Shown here: positions 1-7,468 of the stretch, piece after piece
Numbering within the stretch: position 1 is the first letter of the stretch
Layout of the letters: each line of letters begins with the position of its first letter
DNA from: UBA6624 sp964517115 [NCBI: uncultured bacterium]
GTDB taxonomy: Bacteria; UBP7; UBA6624
Assembly: GCA_964517115.1 (NCBI GenBank)
Contig: CAZFBE010000006.1
Coordinates: 1-12,066 of the forward strand
Length of the DNA: 12,066 bases
Direction of reading: 5' to 3'
Program-made: the position numbers and the translations under genes
The notes under the pieces: model-generated
Seen by the model: the letters and a program-made list of their open reading frames with translations, nothing else
Databases searched by the model: none
What the model was told of the DNA's origin: nothing

Positions 1-1
1 T

Positions 2-1657
2 ACTCCTGACTTAATAAATAACACTATTACAGGAAATACTGGTGGAGGTGTTCTTATTTGGCATGCAAGTCCTAGTATTACCAATTCTCAAATATCAAAT
101 AACTCGGCATCAATTTTAGATACCGAACCTTTACCAACAGATTGTCCAGAATTGAATGTTTCTTCTGGAAATCCATGTTTGGAATTCACCCAGGTTGGGC
201 ATGGTGTTTATGTCCATATAGATAGACCTGAAAATATTCCTACACCTTTGACGTCTTTCATGAATCCGGCAGATTTAACTCTAAGTGGTGCTGATTCAAC
301 AAGAATAAATGCAACAAACCCAACACTTTCAAGTTTGATATTGACTGATAACAGCCCTTACCAAATGAGACTTCCAATCAATGTTGAGGTCGGTAATTCA
401 GTTGCTGTTCCAGCAAGGTCGCTTAATAATCAGTTCATAAAGACTTTAAGTGATAATGACCCTTGTGATGGAGCCAATGATCCATGTATAAGGAATGCTG
501 TTGAGATTTATGGTTGGGTTGTGAATGATTCATTTACTGATGATACAGCTTCTGCAACCGATGATCCAGAATCAATTGTTACTACAAATACTTATCCTGG
601 TGCTGTAAACCCAGATGTTCTTCTTGGTGTTTTGAATGGTGAGACAGGTGGTGGAGGTCAGACAAATGCAATCCCTTACGTTATTACAAATGACATTTTG
701 GTTCTTCCTTCAACTACTTATGAAGATTATGCGCAAGGCGCAGGAAACTTCTCTCCTGTTTATTTGCAGATTGATTCGACAATTATAAAATTAAGAGACG
801 AACCAGAAAATGTTGACTGGAGTCAAGGTGCAATTGATTTCCATAACCATAACTTATTCATTGCTGACAATAGTTTCATAACAAGTATCCATGATCCTCT
901 TTTGGGGACAAAAATTGATTATCCAAATTCAAATCTTGGCTTGTATGAAGAAGGAGCTACTCATGGAGATTGGGGTTCTGTTCGTTTCTACAATCGATCT
1001 CTCGATTTCTGGGAATCTTGGTTGAGTGTTGACACCTTGTGTGCAGAGACAGATGTTGCTGTGATTGGTGGAACAAATGGTGGTGGAACTGAGTACTCTG
1101 AAGGTTTTGGTGGAAATCTTGACACCCAACTTGAAAACAGAGGAGCAGGAACTGGAGCATGTAATCCTTTCGGACCATGGCTAAGTCACCCAATAAACCA
1201 ATATGAGGGGACAACTGCTGATGATGATGAAGCTTGTGATCCTATATGTGATTGGTATCCTCAGACTCCATTCTCAGATAATCCTGCCAGCAGCATAATA
1301 AGCAGAATGTGGAATACTGTATTGAAGTATGGTGGTGAGTCATCAGAAGGAATGGTTTGGATACAAGAGTCAAGTCCAATGCTTTTCCAAGTGGGTCTTG
1401 AAAGTTCTATTTCCAATGCTATGTATATAGATGGAAACAATAACCATAGCCCAAATAATATTAGTTTCCAAGGTGTGCAGGCTTGTGCTTCTCAGGGATG
1501 TCAGATTGCTGCAGGTGGAGCTGGTTTGTTTTTCACAACTTTCCCAAGAATACAATTGGCTTCTTGGCAATCAAATCTTCTTGGTGTATGTAAGTTTGTT
1601 GATCAGGGTGGTATTAACCTGATTGCAAATTCAAATACTATCTGTACACAAAATTAA
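2..1657 (+). CDS. Probable exported beta-helix-type protein, 5' end missing
   Basis: The reading frame is open from base 2, so the gene starts outside the window. A TTG at 152 could serve as a start but is most likely internal, because the 50 codons before it continue the same kind of protein. That upstream part has two rung-like segments (INNTITGNTGGGV, then SITNSQISNNSA), typical of right-handed parallel beta-helix (PbH1/NosD-like) repeats. The visible 551 residues are rich in Asn, Asp, Gly, Ser and Thr. They hold only 5 lysines but 12 cysteines, several closely spaced (DPCDGANDPC, EACDPICDW, QACASQGC). This composition contrasts sharply with the lysine-rich neighbours and suggests an exported protein with disulfides. 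No transmembrane segment or sorting signal (LPXTG-like or PEP-CTERM-like) is visible at the C-terminus, which ends SNTICTQN. I do not recognise the family; a surface polysaccharide-binding or adhesin role is only a guess. The downstream lipoyl gene begins 2 bases after the stop. Confidence 0.75.
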   Translation, partial: TPDLINNTITGNTGGGVLIWHASPSITNSQISNNSASILDTEPLPTDCPELNVSSGNPCLEFTQVGHGVYVHIDRPENIPTPLTSFMNPADLTLSGADSTRINATNPTLSSLILTDNSPYQMRLPINVEVGNSVAVPARSLNNQFIKTLSDNDPCDGANDPCIRNAVEIYGWVVNDSFTDDTASATDDPESIVTTNTYPGAVNPDVLLGVLNGETGGGGQTNAIPYVITNDILVLPSTTYEDYAQGAGNFSPVYLQIDSTIIKLRDEPENVDWSQGAIDFHNHNLFIADNSFITSIHDPLLGTKIDYPNSNLGLYEEGATHGDWGSVRFYNRSLDFWESWLSVDTLCAETDVAVIGGTNGGGTEYSEGFGGNLDTQLENRGAGTGACNPFGPWLSHPINQYEGTTADDDEACDPICDWYPQTPFSDNPASSIISRMWNTVLKYGGESSEGMVWIQESSPMLFQVGLESSISNAMYIDGNNNHSPNNISFQGVQACASQGCQIAAGGAGLFFTTFPRIQLASWQSNLLGVCKFVDQGGINLIANSNTICTQN

Positions 1658-1659
1658 AC

Positions 1660-1890
1660 TTGACGAATAGTTTTTGTGTACCTGATTTAGGGAAAGTCAA
1701 AGGAGATGTGATTTTGGTCTCTTGGCTTGTAAAGGAAGGAGAGAAGGTCAAAAAAGGCCAGGAGATTGTGGAGCTTGAAACAAGCAAAGTAACTTTCTCG
1801 ATCGAATCTGACAAAACAGGCAAAATAACAAAGATGAAAAAACAAGGTATAAAAGTTCTTGTAGGTCAAGAAATTGCGATTATAGATTAA
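1660..1890 (+). CDS. Free-standing lipoyl-domain protein
   Basis: A 76-residue protein that is essentially a single E2-type biotinyl/lipoyl attachment domain. It opens with the strand FCVPDLG, has the conserved turn VKEGEKVKKGQEIVELE, and carries the swinging-arm lysine in LETSKVTF (Lys43), followed by the GKI.KM...G..V..GQ.IA.I ending of the fold. Ser-Lys rather than the MKM of biotin carriers points to lipoate. The peripheral-subunit-binding and acyltransferase domains of a full E2 are absent, and it is shorter than glycine-cleavage H protein. The start is a TTG 2 bases after the upstream stop, without a clear ribosome binding site. The only other in-frame option before a stop at 1615-1617 is a CTG at 1642, so the start is uncertain. 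Its stop directly abuts the serS ATG. It could be a detached carrier domain for a 2-oxoacid dehydrogenase complex encoded elsewhere, or a lipoate-handling accessory; the partner cannot be told from here. Confidence 0.85.
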   Translation: MTNSFCVPDLGKVKGDVILVSWLVKEGEKVKKGQEIVELETSKVTFSIESDKTGKITKMKKQGIKVLVGQEIAIID

Positions 1891-3129
1891 ATGTATTCAT
1901 TAAAAAACATTTCAGATTTTCTTCCAGAATTAGAAAAGGGAATTTTGAGGAGAGGTGAAGTTTTTGATTCAAAAAGCTTGATGAACCTGAATGAAAAAAG
2001 AAAAAATTTTCAGTTGGAATATGACAATCTAAGATCGGAATCTAGAAAAATGGGACAAAAAATAGCAAATTGCTCAAATGAGGAAAGAGGCTCCTTGATG
2101 GAAAAAGTCAAAAAAGTTTCCAATAAGACTAAAGATGTAAAAAAGAAAATGGAAGAAAACAAAGTTCAGCTTTACGACGAGTTGCTTAAGATTCCAAATA
2201 TTCCTGCTGATTGGATTCCTGATGGGGTTGAAGGCAAGGTTGTTAAGGTTTGGGGAGAAGCAAAAAAAGAACAAACTCCATTTCATTGGGAAATAGCTGA
2301 AAGGTTGGACATTTTTGATTTCAAAAGTGCTTCAAAAATATCTGGATCTGGTTGGCCTTTATTGAAAAAGGCTGGTTCAAAATTGTCTAGAGAGTTGGGA
2401 AATTTAATGATTGAACATCATGTATCTAAAGGTTTTATTGAAGTAAGTCCTCCCTTTTTGGTAAGTGAGGAAACCATGCTTGGAAGCGGGCAGCTTCCAA
2501 AGTTTGCTGATCAAGCCTACAAAACCGAAGATGGTCATTGGTTGATACCAACTTCAGAAGTTCCATTGGTTAATTTACTTGCTTATGAGGATTTGAATAT
2601 AGAAAATTTACCCTTTAGGCTTACTTCCTGGACACCCAATTTCAGAAGAGAGGCTGGAAGTTATGGGATCAAAACAAAGGGGTTAATCAGGGTACATCAG
2701 TTTGAAAAAGTAGAAATGGTTAGTGTTGTTGATGCCAAAGACTCTAAAAGAGAATTAGATTTTTTGGTAGAAAATGCAGAAAGTTTATTGGAAATTTTAG
2801 AAATTCCATATAGAAGAAGATTGCTAGGTGCTGCTGATTTAGGCTTTGCTTCTTCAGCTACATACGACTTAGAGATACCAATGCCTTCTGATGGAAGTTG
2901 GATGGAAATTTCATCAATCAGCATTTGTAATGACTTTCAATCTAGAAGAGCAGGTGTTTTCTGCAAGGAAAAAAATAAAAATTTTTATCCTTGCCTACTT
3001 AATGGAACAGGTTTAGCTATTGGAAGATTGATTGCTGCTATTTTAGAGCATTGCTGGAATGGAAAATCTGTTGTTCTTCCTGAGGTGTTACAAAAAAAAT
3101 TCAATAAAAAGGAGTTAACTTGTGAATAA
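1891..3129 (+). CDS. serS: Serine--tRNA ligase
   Basis: Cytoplasmic class II aminoacyl-tRNA synthetase that charges tRNA(Ser) (and tRNA(Sec) where present) with serine using ATP. At 412 residues it is close to the usual bacterial length. The N-terminal tRNA-binding coiled-coil arm spans roughly residues 30-100 and is highly charged. The catalytic domain shows the serine-binding TSE (221-223), motif 2 as FRREAGSYGIKTKGLIRVHQFEKVE-type sequence (251-275), the ISICNDFQSRR segment (about 343-353) and motif 3 LNGTGLAIGRLIAAILE (370-386). The motif usually read as GSRF near the start of the core is GSGW here (152-155), a mild divergence. The ATG directly follows the TAA of the lipoyl gene with no gap and no obvious Shine-Dalgarno, so it is probably translated by coupling. 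Its 3' end overlaps the next gene by 8 bases. Confidence 0.97.
   Translation: MYSLKNISDFLPELEKGILRRGEVFDSKSLMNLNEKRKNFQLEYDNLRSESRKMGQKIANCSNEERGSLMEKVKKVSNKTKDVKKKMEENKVQLYDELLKIPNIPADWIPDGVEGKVVKVWGEAKKEQTPFHWEIAERLDIFDFKSASKISGSGWPLLKKAGSKLSRELGNLMIEHHVSKGFIEVSPPFLVSEETMLGSGQLPKFADQAYKTEDGHWLIPTSEVPLVNLLAYEDLNIENLPFRLTSWTPNFRREAGSYGIKTKGLIRVHQFEKVEMVSVVDAKDSKRELDFLVENAESLLEILEIPYRRRLLGAADLGFASSATYDLEIPMPSDGSWMEISSISICNDFQSRRAGVFCKEKNKNFYPCLLNGTGLAIGRLIAAILEHCWNGKSVVLPEVLQKKFNKKELTCE
3109..3114 (+). promoter_or_regulatory. Ribosome binding site for the cyclodeaminase-family gene
   Basis: AAGGAG lies 7 bases upstream of the GTG at 3122, inside the 3' end of serS. It fixes the GTG as the start despite the 8-base overlap with serS, and is one of only two strong Shine-Dalgarno sequences in the window. 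Confidence 0.8.
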
Positions 3130-4102
3130 TTTAAAATTATTAAATCAAACTGAAGTAAAAAATATTTTAAAAATGAAGGATGTTTTGCAGGCTGTTGAAG
3201 GTGCATTTGGTTCATGGGGAAGGGGAGAAGTTCAAATGCCTCCAAAATCCTATTTAATTTTTGATAAAGAGAATGGAGATTTGAGATCTATGCCAGCATA
3301 TCTTCCAGGAAAAAATGCTGGTGTTAAAATTGTTACTGTTCATCCTGAAAATAGATTTAAAGAACTCCCCACAGTAATGGCTTTGTGTGTTCTGAATGAC
3401 CCAAATACAGGCTCTCCTGTTGCAGTTATGGATGCAGGATTGCTAACTGCAATAAGAACAGGTGCAGCCGGAGGAGTGGCTTCGAAGTGGCTTGCAAAGG
3501 AATCTTCAACCGAGATTGGATTAATTGGTGCTGGGGTCCAAGCTAAATACCAAATGGAAGCTCATTTTGAGGTTATGAATGTTGAAAAGGTGAAAATTTT
3601 TGATCCAAATAAAGATGCTATAGACTCACTGAGTGAATGGCTGTATCAGGTTTCGCCAAATTTAGACTTGAGTGTTACCTCCCTTAAAGATGCATGTGAT
3701 GCAGATGTTTTAATCACTACAACCCCTGTTAGAAAGCCTGTTGTTATGAAAGATATGGTTGTGAGGCCCCATACTCACATCAATGCCATAGGTGCTGATG
3801 CTGAGGGAAAGCAAGAGGTTGATGGTGATTTGATCAAGAGGTGTAATGTGATTGTTGATGACTGGACACAAACAAGTCATTCAGGAGAGATTAATGTCCC
3901 TTGCCATGAAGGGTGGTTTTCTAAAGATATGGTTGCTGGAGAGATTGGAACAATTGTAGCTTTGGAGGATAGCTCTTTTAAGGATTCTTTAACACTTTTT
4001 GATTCAACAGGTCTTGCTATCCAGGACATGGCAACTGCAAATATAGTTTTGGAAAAGGCAATTGAGGATGGAGTGGGTCTTGATTGGAGCCCATTAGATT
4101 AG
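3122..4102 (+). CDS. Ornithine cyclodeaminase/mu-crystallin family NAD(P)-dependent enzyme, probably alanine dehydrogenase-like
   Basis: A 326-residue member of the ornithine cyclodeaminase/mu-crystallin superfamily. The substrate domain has RSMPAYL (55-61), the catalytic-lysine strand GVKIV (Lys69), LPTVMALCVLNDP (82-94) and AVMDAGLLTAIRTGAAGG (101-118, Arg112 being the usual carboxylate anchor). The Rossmann motif GLIGAGVQA is at 133-141. THINAIGADAEGKQEVD (218-234) carries the conserved acid Asp226, followed by DDWTQTSHSGEIN (246-258). The last two blocks resemble the archaeal alanine dehydrogenase branch (Archaeoglobus type) more than classical ornithine cyclodeaminase, so reversible pyruvate/alanine amination or reduction of another cyclic or linear imine is the likelier chemistry. 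The substrate is not decidable from sequence. The GTG start has an AAGGAG 7 bases upstream. It lies between serS and a threonine aldolase gene, so a role in small amino-acid metabolism is reasonable. Confidence 0.88.
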   Translation: MNNLKLLNQTEVKNILKMKDVLQAVEGAFGSWGRGEVQMPPKSYLIFDKENGDLRSMPAYLPGKNAGVKIVTVHPENRFKELPTVMALCVLNDPNTGSPVAVMDAGLLTAIRTGAAGGVASKWLAKESSTEIGLIGAGVQAKYQMEAHFEVMNVEKVKIFDPNKDAIDSLSEWLYQVSPNLDLSVTSLKDACDADVLITTTPVRKPVVMKDMVVRPHTHINAIGADAEGKQEVDGDLIKRCNVIVDDWTQTSHSGEINVPCHEGWFSKDMVAGEIGTIVALEDSSFKDSLTLFDSTGLAIQDMATANIVLEKAIEDGVGLDWSPLD

Positions 4103-4103
4103 C

Positions 4104-5141
4104 TTGGTAATTGATTTAAGATCCGATACTGTCTCAAAGCCAACAAGGCAAATGAGAGATTTTATTTCAGCTGCAAAAGTTGGTGATGATGTTTTTGGTG
4201 ATGATGAGTTAACTGTTTCATTACAAGAAAAATCAGCAAAGATGTTAGGAAAAGAGTCTGCTCTTTTTGTTCCATCAGGAACAATGGCTAATCAAATTTC
4301 CTTGAGGACACATACAGAGCCTGGTGATGAGATAATTCTTGAGCAAGGTTCCCACATATACATGTATGAAGGAGGCTCTTACGCGGCATTGTCAGGGCTA
4401 TCTGTTGGATTGGTGAAAGGGGAAAGAGGGATAATGAGTCTTGAAGGTATCAAAAGTGCAATACGCCCACCTGGAGGATTGTCTCATTACCCAAAAACTA
4501 AGTTGATATGTGTAGAGAATACGGCAAATGCAGGTGGTGGCACTGTTTACCCTTTGGATCTTTTACATTCAATTACAGAATTGGCAAAAATCGAAAAATT
4601 AAAGACACATCTTGATGGTGCTCGAATATTCAATGCTTCAATTCAGTCTGGAAATAGTGTAAAAGAGATTGCAGAAGGTTTTGATTCTGTTTCTTTTTGC
4701 CTGTCTAAAGGTTTGGGTTGTCCAATAGGGAGTCTTCTTTGCGGGTCCAAAGAATTTATCGACAAGGCTCATCGTTTCAGGAAGATGTTTGGTGGGGGGA
4801 TGAGACAAACGGGATTGTTGGCTGCGGCTGGGCTGTTTGCCTTAGATAACAATATAGACAGATTGAAAAACGATCACAGGAGAGCGAAAAAGCTTGGAGA
4901 ACATCTTGATTGCCTTGGATATGATGTTGATCCTGTAGAAACAAATATGCTTTACATCTCTGTTGACAAGCTGGATGAAAATATAGATAATGTAGTTGAA
5001 TCCTTAAAAAAGGCGGATGTTTTAATACATCCAGCTTCCAGCACTCATTTAAGAGCTGTTTTTCATATAGGAATAAATGATGATGATATATCTGTAGTCC
5101 GTGATGCTTTTGAGGATATAAAAATAAAAAGGACCTCTTAA
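4104..5141 (+). CDS. ltaE: Low-specificity L-threonine aldolase (PLP-dependent)
   Basis: A 345-residue fold-type I PLP enzyme that cleaves L-threonine or L-allo-threonine to glycine and acetaldehyde, and often other beta-hydroxy amino acids. The N-terminus MVIDLRSDTVSKPT is the family signature and supports the TTG start, one base after the preceding stop. Other hallmarks are GDDVFGDDE (27-35), FVPSGTMANQ (55-64), the stacking histidine in GSHIYMYEGG (His84), HLDGARIFNA (169-178, Asp171 contacting the cofactor) and the Schiff-base lysine in SFCLSKGLGCPIGS (Lys202). RKMFGGGMRQTG follows as in the family. Only a distant GGAG (14 bases away) precedes the start, so translation is probably coupled to the upstream gene. 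The stop overlaps the converging trhO stop. Related aldolases acting on phenylserine or beta-hydroxyaspartate look alike, so substrate range is uncertain. Confidence 0.93.
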   Translation: MVIDLRSDTVSKPTRQMRDFISAAKVGDDVFGDDELTVSLQEKSAKMLGKESALFVPSGTMANQISLRTHTEPGDEIILEQGSHIYMYEGGSYAALSGLSVGLVKGERGIMSLEGIKSAIRPPGGLSHYPKTKLICVENTANAGGGTVYPLDLLHSITELAKIEKLKTHLDGARIFNASIQSGNSVKEIAEGFDSVSFCLSKGLGCPIGSLLCGSKEFIDKAHRFRKMFGGGMRQTGLLAAAGLFALDNNIDRLKNDHRRAKKLGEHLDCLGYDVDPVETNMLYISVDKLDENIDNVVESLKKADVLIHPASSTHLRAVFHIGINDDDISVVRDAFEDIKIKRTS

Positions 5142-6175
5142 AGAGTCTTCTTGATTTCTGTCAATTTTGGTTTGACTAACCCCTTATTCCTCTTTTTAAT
5201 GTATTTGACAAAATCTCTCTTTGCTTTTTCGTTGTCTTTTTTTTCTGATTTCAAATAATCTAAACATTCTTTTGAGCAGCATCCTTCATATTTTTTCGAA
5301 CATTCTTTACATTGGATGAAAAGCATGTGACATAAGTCGTTTTCACAGTTGTTATGATTGTCAGACTCTTTTTCGCATTGATGACATTTGCTGAGGATAT
5401 CTTCTGTTATCCTTTCTCCAAGTCGATGGTCAAAGACATAATTTTTTCCTATAAATTTTGATTTTGTTTTTTTCTTTTTAACATAATTAGCATAATTAAC
5501 GATTCCGTTTTTCAATTGGTAAACATTTTTAAAATTATTTTTAATCAAGTAAGAGCTTGCTTTTTCACACCTTATACCACCAGTACAATACATCAGTATT
5601 TCACAATCTTCTTTTCCTTTCAGCATTTTTTTTATTTGTGGAAGAATTTCGTTTGACCTTCTTACCTCGGGGTAAATTGCATTTTCAAATCTACCAATCT
5701 CAGTTTCATAATAATTTCTAACATCAACAGTAATCGCCTTGCCTTGTTTTATTTTTTCATCAAATTCTTTAGGGTCTAGATGCTTCCCAACTTTTTCAAT
5801 GTTGTACTCGTTCTCATTGATTCCATAAGCAACAATTTCATTTTTTATTTTTATAGTTAGTTTGAAAAAAGAGTTTCCATCCTGTATTGCTTTGTTTAAA
5901 AAAATATCATTTAGCAAGTTGATTTTTTTGGTTAGTTTTTTAAATTTTTTCAAATTGAATTTAGGAATACTTATTTGGGCGTTGATTCCTTCTTTTGCAA
6001 GATATATTCTTCCTAATATCTTTAAGTTTGAAAACTCAGAAAAGATTTGGTTTCTAATTCCTGGAAGCTCTTTTATTTTTTTGTATTTATAAAAAGAATA
6101 GGTAACTCTCTCAAAAAGTTCTTTCTGAAGGTCATTTTCCAAGTCTTCTTTCGATTTTTTGTTTACAAGAACCAT
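5138..6175 (-). CDS. trhO: tRNA uridine(34) hydroxylase TrhO (rhodanese family)
   Basis: The enzyme catalyses oxygen-dependent formation of 5-hydroxyuridine at the wobble position 34 of tRNAs. The 345-residue protein follows E. coli TrhO (YceA) closely. The N-terminal acylphosphatase-like domain has SFYKY (27-31) and GRIYLAKEGINAQISIP (55-71). The rhodanese domain has DVRNYYETEIGRFENAI (151-167) and the active-site loop MYCTGGIRCEKAS (Cys197). The region FIGKNYVFDHRLGERI (241-256) leads into a cysteine-rich tail with nine cysteines (264, 267, 277, 282, 289, 292, 299, 300, 304), probably metal-binding, including CHQC and CHMLFIQC as in E. coli. It is the last gene of the minus-strand run and starts 4 bases after the asnS stop without a visible Shine-Dalgarno sequence. 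It is notably lysine-rich. Its stop overlaps the threonine aldolase stop on the other strand. Confidence 0.96.
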   Translation of the reverse strand: MVLVNKKSKEDLENDLQKELFERVTYSFYKYKKIKELPGIRNQIFSEFSNLKILGRIYLAKEGINAQISIPKFNLKKFKKLTKKINLLNDIFLNKAIQDGNSFFKLTIKIKNEIVAYGINENEYNIEKVGKHLDPKEFDEKIKQGKAITVDVRNYYETEIGRFENAIYPEVRRSNEILPQIKKMLKGKEDCEILMYCTGGIRCEKASSYLIKNNFKNVYQLKNGIVNYANYVKKKKTKSKFIGKNYVFDHRLGERITEDILSKCHQCEKESDNHNNCENDLCHMLFIQCKECSKKYEGCCSKECLDYLKSEKKDNEKAKRDFVKYIKKRNKGLVKPKLTEIKKTL

Positions 6176-6179
6176 TTTG

Positions 6180-7463
6180 TTATGGAGAAATTCTATCTAT
6201 TGTTCTTGGAAAGGGAATTGTCGCTCTTACATGGTGTATTCCAGTTACCCATCTAACCATTCTCTCAAGCCCCATACCGAATCCTGCTGTTTGAACTCCT
6301 CCATATTTTCTTAAATCATGATACCAAGAAAAAACTTCTGGATTCAATCCTTCTTCTTTTATTTTTTCTACCAGCAATGCTGGATCAGCTATCCTTACGG
6401 CACCTCCTGTAATTTCCCCTCCACCTTCTGGAGCCAAAAGGTCTACCGAGAGAGTCAACCTTTCATCTTCTGGATCTATAGCCATATAAAAAGCCTTACA
6501 TGCTGAAGGAAAGTTTGTTATAAAGAATGGGTGATTCACATGTTCAGCCAAGGCTTCTTCATGCTCTGATCCAAAGTCTGAGCCAAACTTTACTTTGAAA
6601 TCTAGTTCTTCAAGAATTTTCAAAGCTTCAATGTAGTGAATTCTTGGAAAAGGTGTTTTTATTTTTTTCAGTTTAGAGGTATCTCTTTCGAGAATATTTA
6701 AATCGTCTAGGTTTTTTTCTAATACTTTTTTAACCAAGGCTGCAAATAGATTTTCCTGAAGTTCCAATAAACCATTTAAATCCAACCCAACTGCCTCTGG
6801 TTCAAGCATCCAAAATTCCGTTAAGTGTTTTCTGGTTTTGCTTTTTTCTGCCCTGAAGGTAGGGCCAAAGCAATAAACTTTACCCAGTGCCAACGCAGTT
6901 GCTTCATTGTAAAGTTGTCCACTTTGAGAAAGGTAAGCCTCTTGTTCAAAGTATTCAAGATTAAAAAGAGTTGTTGTTCCTTCACATGCATTTGGGGTTA
7001 GTATTGGAGAGTCAACACGATAATACCCTTGAGAATCTAGCCAATTTTGAGCTTCAACTTCAATCGTTGACCTTATCCTAAGTACAGCAGCTTGTTTAGG
7101 TGTTCTTATCCAAAGGTGTCTATTCTCTAATAAGAAAGCTGCAGAGTGTTTTTTTGGCTGTATTGGATACTCGTTAGAACTTTCGTTAAGAATATTAATT
7201 TTTTCAGCTTTTATCTCCATTCCATATTTAGACCGGGAATCTTTTTTCAACACTCCAGTTATATTTAATGCAGACTCTATTGAGATATTTTCAACAAGAT
7301 CTGAACCTTCGGTATCTTTTGTTACAACTACTTGAATTGTTCCTGTGCCATCCCTTGCGGAGATGAAGGATATTTTACCCATGTTCCTAATTGTCTGTAC
7401 CCATAAAAGGATAGAGATTATTTTTCCATCTTTTTCTTGCTTTAGATTCTTGATTGAATACAT
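6180..7463 (-). CDS. asnS: Asparagine--tRNA ligase
   Basis: Class IIb aminoacyl-tRNA synthetase that attaches asparagine to tRNA(Asn). At 427 residues it has the expected N-terminal OB-fold anticodon-binding domain (about 15-92, with GKISFISARDGTGTIQVVV), then PILTPNACEGTTTLF (153-167) and AYLSQSGQLYNEA (176-188). Motif 2 is FGPTFRAEKSKTRKHLTEFWMLEPE (199-223) and motif 3 is GFGMGLERMVRWV (394-406), ending IPFPRTIDRISP. The FRAEKSKTR form and overall layout match the Bacillus/Thermus type rather than the longer E. coli type. Archaeal-type or non-discriminating AspRS is the main alternative, but the motif 2 surroundings and C-terminus fit AsnRS better. If it is AsnRS, the organism can make Asn-tRNA directly rather than only by transamidation. 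The ATG lies 5 bases downstream of the holA stop with no clear Shine-Dalgarno sequence. Confidence 0.94.
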   Translation of the reverse strand: MYSIKNLKQEKDGKIISILLWVQTIRNMGKISFISARDGTGTIQVVVTKDTEGSDLVENISIESALNITGVLKKDSRSKYGMEIKAEKINILNESSNEYPIQPKKHSAAFLLENRHLWIRTPKQAAVLRIRSTIEVEAQNWLDSQGYYRVDSPILTPNACEGTTTLFNLEYFEQEAYLSQSGQLYNEATALALGKVYCFGPTFRAEKSKTRKHLTEFWMLEPEAVGLDLNGLLELQENLFAALVKKVLEKNLDDLNILERDTSKLKKIKTPFPRIHYIEALKILEELDFKVKFGSDFGSEHEEALAEHVNHPFFITNFPSACKAFYMAIDPEDERLTLSVDLLAPEGGGEITGGAVRIADPALLVEKIKEEGLNPEVFSWYHDLRKYGGVQTAGFGMGLERMVRWVTGIHHVRATIPFPRTIDRISP

Positions 7464-7468
7464 AATAA

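Noticed and set aside
929-1214. Two overlapping minus-strand frames inside the beta-helix gene
   Set aside because: Low-complexity His/Ser/Gln-rich translations opposite a clearly coding frame; no recognisable protein features.
1613-1660. Possible internal promoter for the lipoyl-serS operon (TTGCAA and TACTAT elements)
   Set aside because: The two elements are only 7 bases apart and no correctly spaced -35/-10 pair is present; such words are expected by chance in AT-rich sequence.
5132-5147. Inverted repeat GACCTCTTAAAGAGTC as a bidirectional terminator
   Set aside because: Only 6 pairs with a bulge and a 3-base loop, AT-rich at the tip, and no proper T run after it on either strand; it lies within the two coding ends.
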